64,000 nt of DNA, taken from contig JABJAH010000066.1 of assembly GCA_018666155.1 (NCBI GenBank), forward strand, positions 20,783 through 84,782, read 5' to 3'. Source of the stretch: Rhodospirillaceae bacterium (GTDB taxonomy: Bacteria > Pseudomonadota > Alphaproteobacteria > Rhodospirillales > Rhodospirillaceae). The position numbers were made by a program, and so were the translations under genes. The notes beneath the pieces were generated by a model, which was not told where the DNA came from, made no database searches, and saw nothing but the letters and a program-made list of their open reading frames with translations. The stretch's first letter is position 1. Each line of letters begins with the position of its first letter. This document shows positions 25,438-33,199 of the stretch, piece after piece.

Positions 25438-25473
25438 CGGACCCGGCTTTCCCCCCAATCGAAGCCGGGTCCG
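25438..25473 (+). terminator. Strong hairpin between the small ORF and the secreted-protein gene
   Basis: A perfect 12-bp stem (CGGACCCGGCTT / AAGCCGGGTCCG) closes a 12-base loop. No T-run follows, so it is not a classical terminator; it could protect or partly attenuate the transcript, or be an RNA processing site. Confidence 0.45.
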
Positions 25474-25530
25474 AACGTGGGTCCCTCAAGTGAGGATCTC
25501 GCGCTCCAGCCCTAAGAAAGGAATTGCACC

Positions 25531-26217
25531 ATGAATAAGAGCTATAAAATCGAAAACGCCATAAAGACCTCCATCACAGCCTTTGTGCTCATGGTGTGCT
25601 GGGCCGTAATTGCTCCCACCTATGCCGCAGAAGGCCCCGATGATCACCGCGCCCGCTTTGAAGAGCGCATGGCCAACATGGATAAAGATCTTTCGACCGA
25701 TCAAGTCCGGGACATTGTTGAAGGTCGAATCGCCTCCATGGGTAACACCAATCTCAAGGTCGGCGGTGTCACCGTGACATCAACGGATACCGTTCTGGTC
25801 GACATCGTGACCCAAGATGACTCCCTGGTTCAAACCATGGAGATCTCGACACGGACCGGTCGCCCCGCTGGCATGGAACGTCGCTTCGATCGCGCGCGCC
25901 GCATGGGTGATATGGGCCCGGCCCGTGGTCATCGTGAAGGCCGTGGTAAATTTGGACGCGGTGGACCGCGCGGAGATTTCTCTGCCTTAGCCCTCGCCAT
26001 GGGTCCGAAAAATCGCGAGTTAGGCCTGACCGTCGAGCAAGCCCGCACTCTGGCCGAATCACGCCTCATCCTGTCGGGCAATGATCGCCTTAAAGTTGGC
26101 TCGGTTGAAGCGGTCGACGACAAGACCATCGTTGTTGAAATCGTGACTGTTGATGACTCGCTGGTGGTCCGCCGCAACATCGATCGCAATACGGGTCGCA
26201 TGAAGCGGATCCGTTAA
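25531..26217 (+). CDS. Secreted protein with two PepSY-like repeats
   Basis: A 228-residue protein with a signal peptide (hydrophobic region about residues 15-32, TYAAEG). It contains two clearly similar halves: residues about 54-115 (LSTDQVRDIVEGRI, NTNLKVGGV, VTQDDSLV) and 165-226 (LTVEQARTLAESRL, NDRLKVGSV, VTVDDSLV). The linker is rich in Arg, Gly and Met (RARRMGDMGPARGHREGRGK). Fold resembles PepSY-type inhibitory or sensing domains. It lies in the same divergent unit as the CGTTAC sites and is probably regulated by the two-component pair. Followed by a strong terminator. Confidence 0.7.
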   Translation: MNKSYKIENAIKTSITAFVLMVCWAVIAPTYAAEGPDDHRARFEERMANMDKDLSTDQVRDIVEGRIASMGNTNLKVGGVTVTSTDTVLVDIVTQDDSLVQTMEISTRTGRPAGMERRFDRARRMGDMGPARGHREGRGKFGRGGPRGDFSALALAMGPKNRELGLTVEQARTLAESRLILSGNDRLKVGSVEAVDDKTIVVEIVTVDDSLVVRRNIDRNTGRMKRIR

Positions 26218-26265
26218 AGGTTCCCCCCTCAATAATAAAATCCCCTCCCATAATCCCCACACCTT

Positions 26266-26294
26266 AAAGGGCGGCCTCACAGCCGCCCTTTCTT
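26266..26294 (+). terminator. Rho-independent terminator
   Basis: Stem AAAGGGCGGC / GCCGCCCTTT with a 6-base loop, followed by TCTTTAT. It ends the unit containing the secreted repeat protein, about 50 bases past its stop. Confidence 0.85.
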
Positions 26295-26336
26295 TATGGG
26301 ATTCTTTCATGAGAAGGAGGGCGCAGCATCAACACT

Positions 26337-28337
26337 TTATTTCGACGGCAGATACCAAATTGGTGACGTCCAGGCCATTTCCTGAACAGTTTTGGGTGCA
26401 TCGTTGTCACACGCCGCTGGACGCTCGTCGGCGGGCAACGCAACACACTGAGCCCAACTCCAGCGCAGGGTCGGCACCTCCACAGCTCTTAAGTAATAGT
26501 ACGCCGGTTCCGCCGGGTTGAATTCCGGATCTTCAAACACGGTGCACAGCGAGGCCGACCCGGTGCCGCTCCATGCCCCTGTTTCAAGATCCGTCTCACC
26601 CTCGTGGTTTTCATGCCCGGCAGCATCGAACACTTTGTAGTGGGACTGGCCGCCGTCATCGACCCAGCCCTTGATGACCTGCAGCTCCTGTAACTGCGCC
26701 GCATCGGGGTCCTGGATCGCGGAAACAAAAAGTTGTGGCGAAGTCCCTGATGGGCCATCGCTGATATCACCGCCCATAGGTGTTCCTTTCGCATAGCCAT
26801 GCGCCGCTTTGTCAGCCATGACGCAGGCGTTCTTCGCAAAGTCCCAGCCACCGAATAGGCGCGGTTTAATGCGTGTGCCCGTGGTGCCGAACACTTCTCT
26901 CCGCCGCAGCGATTCAAAAATGGCGTCGCGTGAATTTTCCACGGCCCAGACACCGGCCAGACCGCCGGCGTTGCTATTCAACCCGAATACTCCCCCTTGG
27001 CGTTCCGTCATCCGAGCGTCGAAGTCTCCTTCCGGGACGAGATGGCCCTGGTAACTGTGTTCATCGGTTGCTCCGGCGAGGGAGGTATGCGCGTCGGTCG
27101 AGGCAATCACACCGAACTTGTAGGAATTGACGCCAATGACCGCCTCATCCTGCAACCCGGTTAAGAGGACACTGCGGAAAAAGTCGTTCTTCGAGATGCA
27201 GCCAAAACGGCTAAATCCTCTGGTGCCAATTTCACCCTCTTCACAGAACCTAATCGTGGTTTTGCTACCAAATGTCTCAGCGACCCGCCCCACCGTGCGG
27301 ACTTGCTCTTGCTCGCAAAGCTCATCGGGGGCGCCGAGAATGTCCGGCAAGCCATTAAAGCATTCGGAATTTCCCTTGTGCTGGAACACTTCCATGATGG
27401 GTTCCATCGCGTTACGTAGTTTCGCCATTTCGGCCGCTGATTCCGTAGATTCAAACCCCGCAACATAAGACGGAAACATCGCCCCGGAACTGATGTTTGA
27501 ATTGTGGGGAATAGCGAGGACATCGCAGCCTTCAACACCGTCGAAACATTGCTCGGTTAACTGCGCCCACAGCTCCTGGTCGGTCGGGGTTTCGATATAG
27601 GAGATGGCGCGCTCAGGCACTTTGTCATTCCGAAAGATAACATTGCGATGATAGTTGTTGGCGTTCGGCGTTCCGGTATGTTCGTAGCCAACAAAACTGG
27701 TGAACTCACAGCTTGATGTCCGGTCATAGGCGGCCTCGGCCATGTCCTGCGTACTTTGCCAGAGCGATATGGACGCTTCAAAGCAAGCCGCTCCGTCTTC
27801 ACCACAGACATCTGCCATGCGTTTGGGATCGGGACTGCTAACGATACGGAAAAAGGGCAGAAGACCCTCACCGTTTTCTTGGCGAAATAACTGGCAGGAC
27901 TTAACGTCATAGGCGGGGCTTTCTGGATCAAAACACAGAGTCATCTCTCCAAAAAACTCAGAGTGATCGGTGACCGCCGCGAAATCCAAAGGACGGGTAA
28001 GTTGCTGGATCGCGAATGGGGTGCCGTCTGCCGCATAGGGCGGTACTGGCAGGGGCTCTCCTTTGGCAAAGCGATAAGCATCGGCCGGTGTTGTTTCCGT
28101 TCCGCGAGGCCGGGCGTCGTAAGAGTACGCTGTGTGGATATGGAGATCGCCGAAGTAGGCATTCCGCGTTGCAGTGCGGTCATCGCACATTTCACGATTT
28201 TCGGTGTAGGTGACGAAGCCTTCTTCGGCTTTGGCAAGTGAAGGAGGGGATGGCTCTGGACCTGAGCAACCAACCACAAAGACCAAGCTGCATATTGCCG
28301 CAGCACGTACGCCAAGTGTTTTGTGATCAAGAGTCAT
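26337..28337 (-). CDS. DUF3604 family lipoprotein
   Basis: A 666-residue exported protein with a lipobox (LVFVVGC; Cys24). PHP-like motifs are visible: YFGDLHIHTAYSYDARP near residue 62 and AVTDHSEFFGE near 125, suggesting a metal-dependent hydrolase or phosphoesterase fold; ASTDAHTSLAG near 415 resembles a third metal site. The family's substrate is unknown. It is followed upstream on the minus strand by the second DUF1838 gene, 46 bases from it. Confidence 0.82.
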   Translation of the reverse strand: MTLDHKTLGVRAAAICSLVFVVGCSGPEPSPPSLAKAEEGFVTYTENREMCDDRTATRNAYFGDLHIHTAYSYDARPRGTETTPADAYRFAKGEPLPVPPYAADGTPFAIQQLTRPLDFAAVTDHSEFFGEMTLCFDPESPAYDVKSCQLFRQENGEGLLPFFRIVSSPDPKRMADVCGEDGAACFEASISLWQSTQDMAEAAYDRTSSCEFTSFVGYEHTGTPNANNYHRNVIFRNDKVPERAISYIETPTDQELWAQLTEQCFDGVEGCDVLAIPHNSNISSGAMFPSYVAGFESTESAAEMAKLRNAMEPIMEVFQHKGNSECFNGLPDILGAPDELCEQEQVRTVGRVAETFGSKTTIRFCEEGEIGTRGFSRFGCISKNDFFRSVLLTGLQDEAVIGVNSYKFGVIASTDAHTSLAGATDEHSYQGHLVPEGDFDARMTERQGGVFGLNSNAGGLAGVWAVENSRDAIFESLRRREVFGTTGTRIKPRLFGGWDFAKNACVMADKAAHGYAKGTPMGGDISDGPSGTSPQLFVSAIQDPDAAQLQELQVIKGWVDDGGQSHYKVFDAAGHENHEGETDLETGAWSGTGSASLCTVFEDPEFNPAEPAYYYLRAVEVPTLRWSWAQCVALPADERPAACDNDAPKTVQEMAWTSPIWYLPSK

Positions 28338-28383
28338 AATGATTTCCCGTCGTCGAGACGACTATGAGCCGTGTTTACAAACG

Positions 28384-29481
28384 TTATAAAGCCCCAGCCC
28401 CCGTCGGCGGACCTGGGACATGGGCGGGGCGCTTTTCCGTCCAATCGTAATCGGGATTCTCCGGTGGCACATCGGCTGCGTAGCAAGACCAAGTGTCGAC
28501 CCGGAAGCTCTCCATCTCCCACTTGTCCGGCAATGTGAGATATTCAGGCGCGTGCTTCTCTATATAGGCGAGCACCTTCGGACGCACATCGGCAGTGCCC
28601 GGCAAACCTTTGTGACTGAACATGCGACCAAACAGTTGCACGTCTTCCATGCCACTGCCGCCCATCTTCATCCACGGCCACGCTTGGGATATCCGTGAAA
28701 ACCCAGCGACAAAACGGGCGGTGGGCAGACTGCGGTCTTCAACCTGGTTTTTCGACATACGGAATGTGAAGTGCTCGGACGGTGAGATACGAGCCCCGGT
28801 CGATGATTGCGGCCAGCCTGCGGGAGTCACCGGATTGGTGTATTCGTGGGTGTAATCCCAGTTCAACAAGAGATCATTGTCGAACGACTGAAACGGCAAG
28901 ATAAACGGAATGTTGCCAGTTTCATCCGGGAAGACTGTGCCTTCATTCATCAGCGTCGGCGAGTCCGTCGCCGCCCCAAAGTTAAAGGACGACATCTGGT
29001 TATCCATGCTGCGAACCAGCAGTGGATTATAGAAGTGGTAGACCGGAACCGTTTCACCGGTGATGGGATTGTCCCAAGTTTCCAGGATGTCGCCCGTCCG
29101 TAGATCGGTGAAGTATCCAGTCTCGCGTGAGACTCGAGTCAGAGTGCCATCCGCTTCCCACCGGGCTTGGAGCACACCGGTCCCTTCGTATCCAAACACG
29201 GGAATCATCCGTTCGTTGCCAATGCGCATGTACATCAGTCCGTGAAAACAACCGATGGTCGGCTGGTCAAAGGACGACCAAATTTTGGCAAAGGCGTACA
29301 GATTATCTTTAGGGTCGTTGTAATCGATCCCGCCATCAGAGGCTGGAGCTGCTGCTGAAGCCGGGGCTGATGCCAACGCGCCCGCCGCACCCATGGCGCC
29401 TGCGCCAAAACCTTTCAAGACAGAGCGTCTCGATGCCTCTGGGTTAGAAATTGAACCTTCACTGAAATCCGACGGTAGCAT
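28384..29481 (-). CDS. DUF1838 family exported protein (copy 2)
   Basis: A 365-residue protein with a twin-arginine-type leader (SRRSVLKGFGAGAMGAAG). DUF1838 features: LETWDNPITGETVPVYHF and FAGFSRISQAWPWMKMGGSG, matching the pattern of copy 1 at 17771 but with a longer C-terminus. ATG at 29481 is preferred because GGAG lies seven bases upstream; ATG at 29496 is less well placed. It is upstream of the DUF3604 gene and probably co-transcribed. Function unknown. Confidence 0.78.
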   Translation of the reverse strand: MLPSDFSEGSISNPEASRRSVLKGFGAGAMGAAGALASAPASAAAPASDGGIDYNDPKDNLYAFAKIWSSFDQPTIGCFHGLMYMRIGNERMIPVFGYEGTGVLQARWEADGTLTRVSRETGYFTDLRTGDILETWDNPITGETVPVYHFYNPLLVRSMDNQMSSFNFGAATDSPTLMNEGTVFPDETGNIPFILPFQSFDNDLLLNWDYTHEYTNPVTPAGWPQSSTGARISPSEHFTFRMSKNQVEDRSLPTARFVAGFSRISQAWPWMKMGGSGMEDVQLFGRMFSHKGLPGTADVRPKVLAYIEKHAPEYLTLPDKWEMESFRVDTWSCYAADVPPENPDYDWTEKRPAHVPGPPTGAGAL

Positions 29482-29616
29482 TGCATGTCTCCCCAAAATT
29501 GAACGTGAAGCGTAGGCAGGTGGTGCGACCGGTGTAAACCACCCCCGTTAGGCACTGGCTAGCTGGCGGCCATGAGCGCAGTATTGAGAGGATTGGATCA
29601 TAGGGAGGACACCGAC

Positions 29617-30630
29617 ATGCGGCGACGCACCTTATTGAAGTCTGTGACAGCGCTTGCTGCGGCGAGCCTGGCAAAATCACAAGGAACAGCAGCCGCTGAA
29701 AGCATATCCGAGTCGGGTTCCCGTCCTTCCTATCAAGCCGCTGTCATGCGCGTTCCCGTTCTTGTGCCGCCTAGTCTTGATGCGTTCAATGACGTCCGTA
29801 GACGCAACGCAGACGCCATGGTCGATGCAATCGAAATGGTAATGCGAACCGCTGAGCCGAAACCGCGCATCATTGTGTTTCCCGTGCTGCAGTTTACATC
29901 AGCTCGACGCGCGACATCTGGCGTACCCATGACGGCGGTCGCGATTGATCTGGTGTCAGAGCCGCTAGACCGGGGCATTTTCGCTCCGGTCATAGAAGCC
30001 TGCCGCCGGCATAATCTCTATGTTGCAACCAGCACACAGGAGAAAGTCCCGCAACTGCCGGGAACGTACTTCCATACTGGATTTATTATGGGGCCCGAAG
30101 GCTTGGTGTTGCGCTCTCCTAAGGTCCAGGCGCCAAGCGCACCAACGGTGAGCTATATCCGTGACATCGAGGATGACTACCTAAAGGCGTTTGGGCCGGA
30201 CTCGATCATGCCCGTAGTCAAAACACCGTTGGGCAACCTTGCTTGTTACGTCGAGGGAGAAGCACAAGTCCTAGAGGCGTCCCGGCTGCTTGCGTCGAAG
30301 GGCGCCGAAGTCATTCTGCACACGAGTTTCGAGGACGAGGACGTCCCGTGGAAAGCTCTTAAGCAAGCGATTGGCTATCAATGCCATGTTTATCTTCTGA
30401 CCGGCGCAACATCACGCGTCGTTTATGCCGATAATCCTGAAGGCGAATGGGCGGGTGGATCCTCCACCATTGTAGGGCCCGACGGACATGTCCTCGCCGA
30501 AAAAGGCGGCCATGATGAAGGGCACGCCGTAGCCGAAATTAACCTCGCCAATATCGACGCGGCGCGGGCGAAATTCGGCCGCAACACCGTCCCAGCGTGG
30601 AACCTCTATACCGATCTTTATAATCGGTAA
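29617..30630 (+). CDS. Exported nitrilase-superfamily-like protein with incomplete catalytic triad
   Basis: A 337-residue protein with a Tat-type leader (MRRRTLLKSVTALAAASLA) after an AGGGAGGA site. The nitrilase fold is suggested by IIVFPVLQF, GPEGLVLRSPKVQAPS, NLACYVEGE, SKGAEVILHTS and GNTVPAWN. The nucleophile-position cysteine (ACYVEGE) and a lysine (SPKVQ) are present, but the family Glu in FPE is replaced by Val (FPV). It may be catalytically altered or use another acid. Divergent from the DUF1838/DUF3604 unit. Confidence 0.7.
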   Translation: MRRRTLLKSVTALAAASLAKSQGTAAAESISESGSRPSYQAAVMRVPVLVPPSLDAFNDVRRRNADAMVDAIEMVMRTAEPKPRIIVFPVLQFTSARRATSGVPMTAVAIDLVSEPLDRGIFAPVIEACRRHNLYVATSTQEKVPQLPGTYFHTGFIMGPEGLVLRSPKVQAPSAPTVSYIRDIEDDYLKAFGPDSIMPVVKTPLGNLACYVEGEAQVLEASRLLASKGAEVILHTSFEDEDVPWKALKQAIGYQCHVYLLTGATSRVVYADNPEGEWAGGSSTIVGPDGHVLAEKGGHDEGHAVAEINLANIDAARAKFGRNTVPAWNLYTDLYNR

Positions 30631-30760
30631 TCGACCTGCTTCCGTAGAGTTCACGGCGAACGCGACACCCAACATCACCGTAAGATGAACATTGGTGCAA
30701 ACCATGCACCCACACGGCATGATCCGTGCTTATCGTATGGCTGAAATCTGAGGGGAAACC

Positions 30761-31714
30761 ATGCTGACACGGCGCACCATGATGGGCGGGACAGCGGCCA
30801 CGGCCGTTCCCCTCACCGCGTCAGCGTTTTCCGATACGGCCGCACAGGCCGCAGAGACAAAATCAAATAAGGGAGCAAAACCAATGGACGTCGATCGCGC
30901 GTTTGTCAGAATCGAAGAAGGGCTGGTCCATTACCGGCATGCCGGGGAAGGCACAACCGATGGTCCGCTGCCGCTGTACATGATGCATGCGGGGCCTGGG
31001 TCTTCAAAAGGCCTCACTGGTTTAGTCGCAGCCTTTGGCGAAACCCGCCGCAGCATCGCTCCTGATACTTTGGGGTTTGGAGAATCCGTTCCACCCACAC
31101 CGGAAGAGCCGGACTTGATCTACTACGCCGATAGCGTGGTGCGCATTTGGGATATGCTGGGCCTCGATAAAGTTGACGTCTACGGCGGCCATACAGGTGC
31201 CAACATCGGCATGGAAATCGCCATCGCCCACCCCGACCGGGTGCGCAAGTTGGTATTTGATGGGGTCGCGCTATTTGACCCGGCGCTCGCCGCCGACATG
31301 CTAGAAAATTATGCGCCGAAGATTAAGCCGCAAGCGAACGGTGAGCACTTCATTTGGGCGTGGAACTTCATGCGGGATATGGGCCTCTACTTTCCCTATT
31401 ACATGAGGGACAAGGAACATTATTTAGGCAAAGAGCCTTGGCCAACCGCAAGCTTACACAGCAGCGTCATGGAAGTGATGAAGGCGTTGGACCACTACTA
31501 CAAGGGCTACAACGCGGTGTTCCGTCACAAGACTCATGACCGCCTACCATTAGTGACAGTGCCGACATTCTGTATGGCCCACGAAGCTGATCCACTGCAT
31601 ACCTCTGTGGAGGAAGCTGCGGCGCTGGTGCCCAATTCAGAACATCTGGTGCTGCCGTTTAACTCAGGCACCCAAGACAAAGCGGATGCCATCATCAAAT
31701 ACCTGGATGCTTAA
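30761..31714 (+). CDS. Exported alpha/beta-hydrolase-fold protein with GxHxG elbow
   Basis: A 317-residue alpha/beta-hydrolase fold with a Tat-type leader (MLTRRTMMGGTAATAV). The oxyanion segment is MHAGPGSSKG, the strand before the elbow has DTLGFGESVPP, and the nucleophile elbow reads YGGHTGANIG, with His where Ser, Asp or Cys is expected. The usual C-terminal catalytic His after the last strand is not evident (HLVLPFNSGTQDK). Activity is therefore uncertain. It ends immediately before the next gene (stop at 31714, start at 31715), implying co-translation. Confidence 0.78.
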   Translation: MLTRRTMMGGTAATAVPLTASAFSDTAAQAAETKSNKGAKPMDVDRAFVRIEEGLVHYRHAGEGTTDGPLPLYMMHAGPGSSKGLTGLVAAFGETRRSIAPDTLGFGESVPPTPEEPDLIYYADSVVRIWDMLGLDKVDVYGGHTGANIGMEIAIAHPDRVRKLVFDGVALFDPALAADMLENYAPKIKPQANGEHFIWAWNFMRDMGLYFPYYMRDKEHYLGKEPWPTASLHSSVMEVMKALDHYYKGYNAVFRHKTHDRLPLVTVPTFCMAHEADPLHTSVEEAAALVPNSEHLVLPFNSGTQDKADAIIKYLDA

Positions 31715-32419
31715 ATGAAACTGTTTCCCGCCGTTGCCGCGTTTAGCCTGTTCGTCCTCGCGAGCAGCGCGTCTGCCCAAGACGCCAAACTCTCGGACTT
31801 TCCATTCTGGCAAAAAATGTCTGGGTGGTGGGCGAGCGAGAACACGTATTTCACGGCAGACATGGATTACACGGTGCGGTCCTATAACAGCCTGGTCCAT
31901 ATCGAATTGGACGGAACGCAGTTCCGCGAAAGCGAGCATCGGTTTTATCCGGCTGGCATCGCGACAACGCGATACGGCGAAGGCCTCATGGGGCCTGGCG
32001 AAGGTGTTGAGTTGATTATTATCACCACCGGCGAGTTGATTGACGATGACGGCACCTTGGGCAACGTCCGCATGGACCATAGCTCGGGCCCGTTTGATCC
32101 ATCAGTCGAATACCGCGTATTGAGCACCGATGACGGCGTCCGCGTCAGACCGAACGCGAAGACAGGCATCGATACCTACCGGATGTATTTTAACTTCACG
32201 ACGCCAAACCACCGGTTTAGATCCAACGTCGGGATACTCTACGAAGAGGGCGAAGACATTGGGGGATTACGCGCGTTTATCTTGTATCGGGATAAGCGGA
32301 TGACTCGCGATGACTTTAAGGCCAAGCGCGCTGAATTCAGAGCGCGTCACAACGTCAAAGTTCTTCGAGTGGTTGACCCGGACAAGCCAGGAACGTCGCT
32401 CGTCACCCGGCTCGATTAG
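31715..32419 (+). CDS. Secreted hypothetical protein, 234 residues
   Basis: Begins with a signal peptide (KLFPAVAAFSLFVLASSASAQ). The rest is beta-rich (FFPFWQKMSG start, YRMYFNFTTPNHRFRSNVGI, LRAFILYRDKRM) with no recognised family. Its start follows directly on the alpha/beta-hydrolase stop, so the two are likely one operon, perhaps with a shared substrate. Its stop shares TTAG with the convergent dsbA-like gene. Confidence 0.65.
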   Translation: MKLFPAVAAFSLFVLASSASAQDAKLSDFPFWQKMSGWWASENTYFTADMDYTVRSYNSLVHIELDGTQFRESEHRFYPAGIATTRYGEGLMGPGEGVELIIITTGELIDDDGTLGNVRMDHSSGPFDPSVEYRVLSTDDGVRVRPNAKTGIDTYRMYFNFTTPNHRFRSNVGILYEEGEDIGGLRAFILYRDKRMTRDDFKAKRAEFRARHNVKVLRVVDPDKPGTSLVTRLD

Positions 32420-33072
32420 TTTTTGGCGCGGGCTTCCTCGACTTCTGTCGGAAAGTCGATCTTTGAGGTTACCGTCTCTGACGACAGGCCTGACAGCACT
32501 TTGCCGTCGACGATGTAGCCGGGGACGACGTTGATTCTCATTTTGCGGGCGAGGTTGAAATTCTCGAACAGCTGGTCGGTCACCGCCGTTGAATTCATAT
32601 CCTGTTTAAGACGGTCAATGTCGAGGCCGACGTTCGCCGCAATCTTAAACACCCGAGCTTCGTCTTCCAGCGGGCCGCGGTGCCCCATCAGCGCGTTATG
32701 AAACTCCGCGTGTTTACCTTGCATGTCCGCAGCCAGGGCGGCCTTTGAGGCGACAATCGAGACCGGGCTAAGGATCGGAAAATCCTTGATCACGAATTTA
32801 ATGTTGCCGTCGCTTTTTACTAACTCCTTCAGGCGCGGTTCCGCCGCTTTGCAAAACGGACATTGGTAATCAAAGAACTCGATGACAGTGACATTACCAT
32901 CCGGGTTACCCATTACCGGTGTGCCAGGGTCTTGCCGGAGATCTAGCGCATAGCGGGTGGCACGAGCGTCCGCCTCCTGCTGCAAAGCGGCATCGATAGC
33001 CGAAGCCGGTGCCGATGCAAAGACGCTCAGAGCGATGGCCAACGCAGGAACGATTGTCGTGTGAATACCCAT
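32416..33072 (-). CDS. DsbA-family thioredoxin-fold oxidoreductase
   Basis: A 218-residue periplasmic protein with a signal peptide (ALAIALSVFASAPASA) and the redox motif CPFC at residues 71-74 in FFDYQCPFCKAAEP. A cis-proline is present in NVVPGYIVDGK. Probably disulfide-bond formation in exported proteins, fitting the many secreted products around it. ATG at 33072 follows GAGGGG on the minus strand; an upstream Met at 33087 is less likely. Confidence 0.88.
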   Translation of the reverse strand: MGIHTTIVPALAIALSVFASAPASAIDAALQQEADARATRYALDLRQDPGTPVMGNPDGNVTVIEFFDYQCPFCKAAEPRLKELVKSDGNIKFVIKDFPILSPVSIVASKAALAADMQGKHAEFHNALMGHRGPLEDEARVFKIAANVGLDIDRLKQDMNSTAVTDQLFENFNLARKMRINVVPGYIVDGKVLSGLSSETVTSKIDFPTEVEEARAKN

Positions 33073-33199
33073 GGTCGAGCCCCTCAAATTAATTCAGAGC
33101 ATTATTCATGCACGAGGGCGCAAAGTCCGTCGATCTCAATCAACGGCCCCCACACAGATGTGAACAAAGGTCCGGACGACCTGGCCTCAAGCCGGGAAC

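Noticed and set aside
25438..25473. Classical rho-independent terminator
   Set aside because: Stem is perfect but there is no T-run after it, so it is listed only as a strong hairpin.
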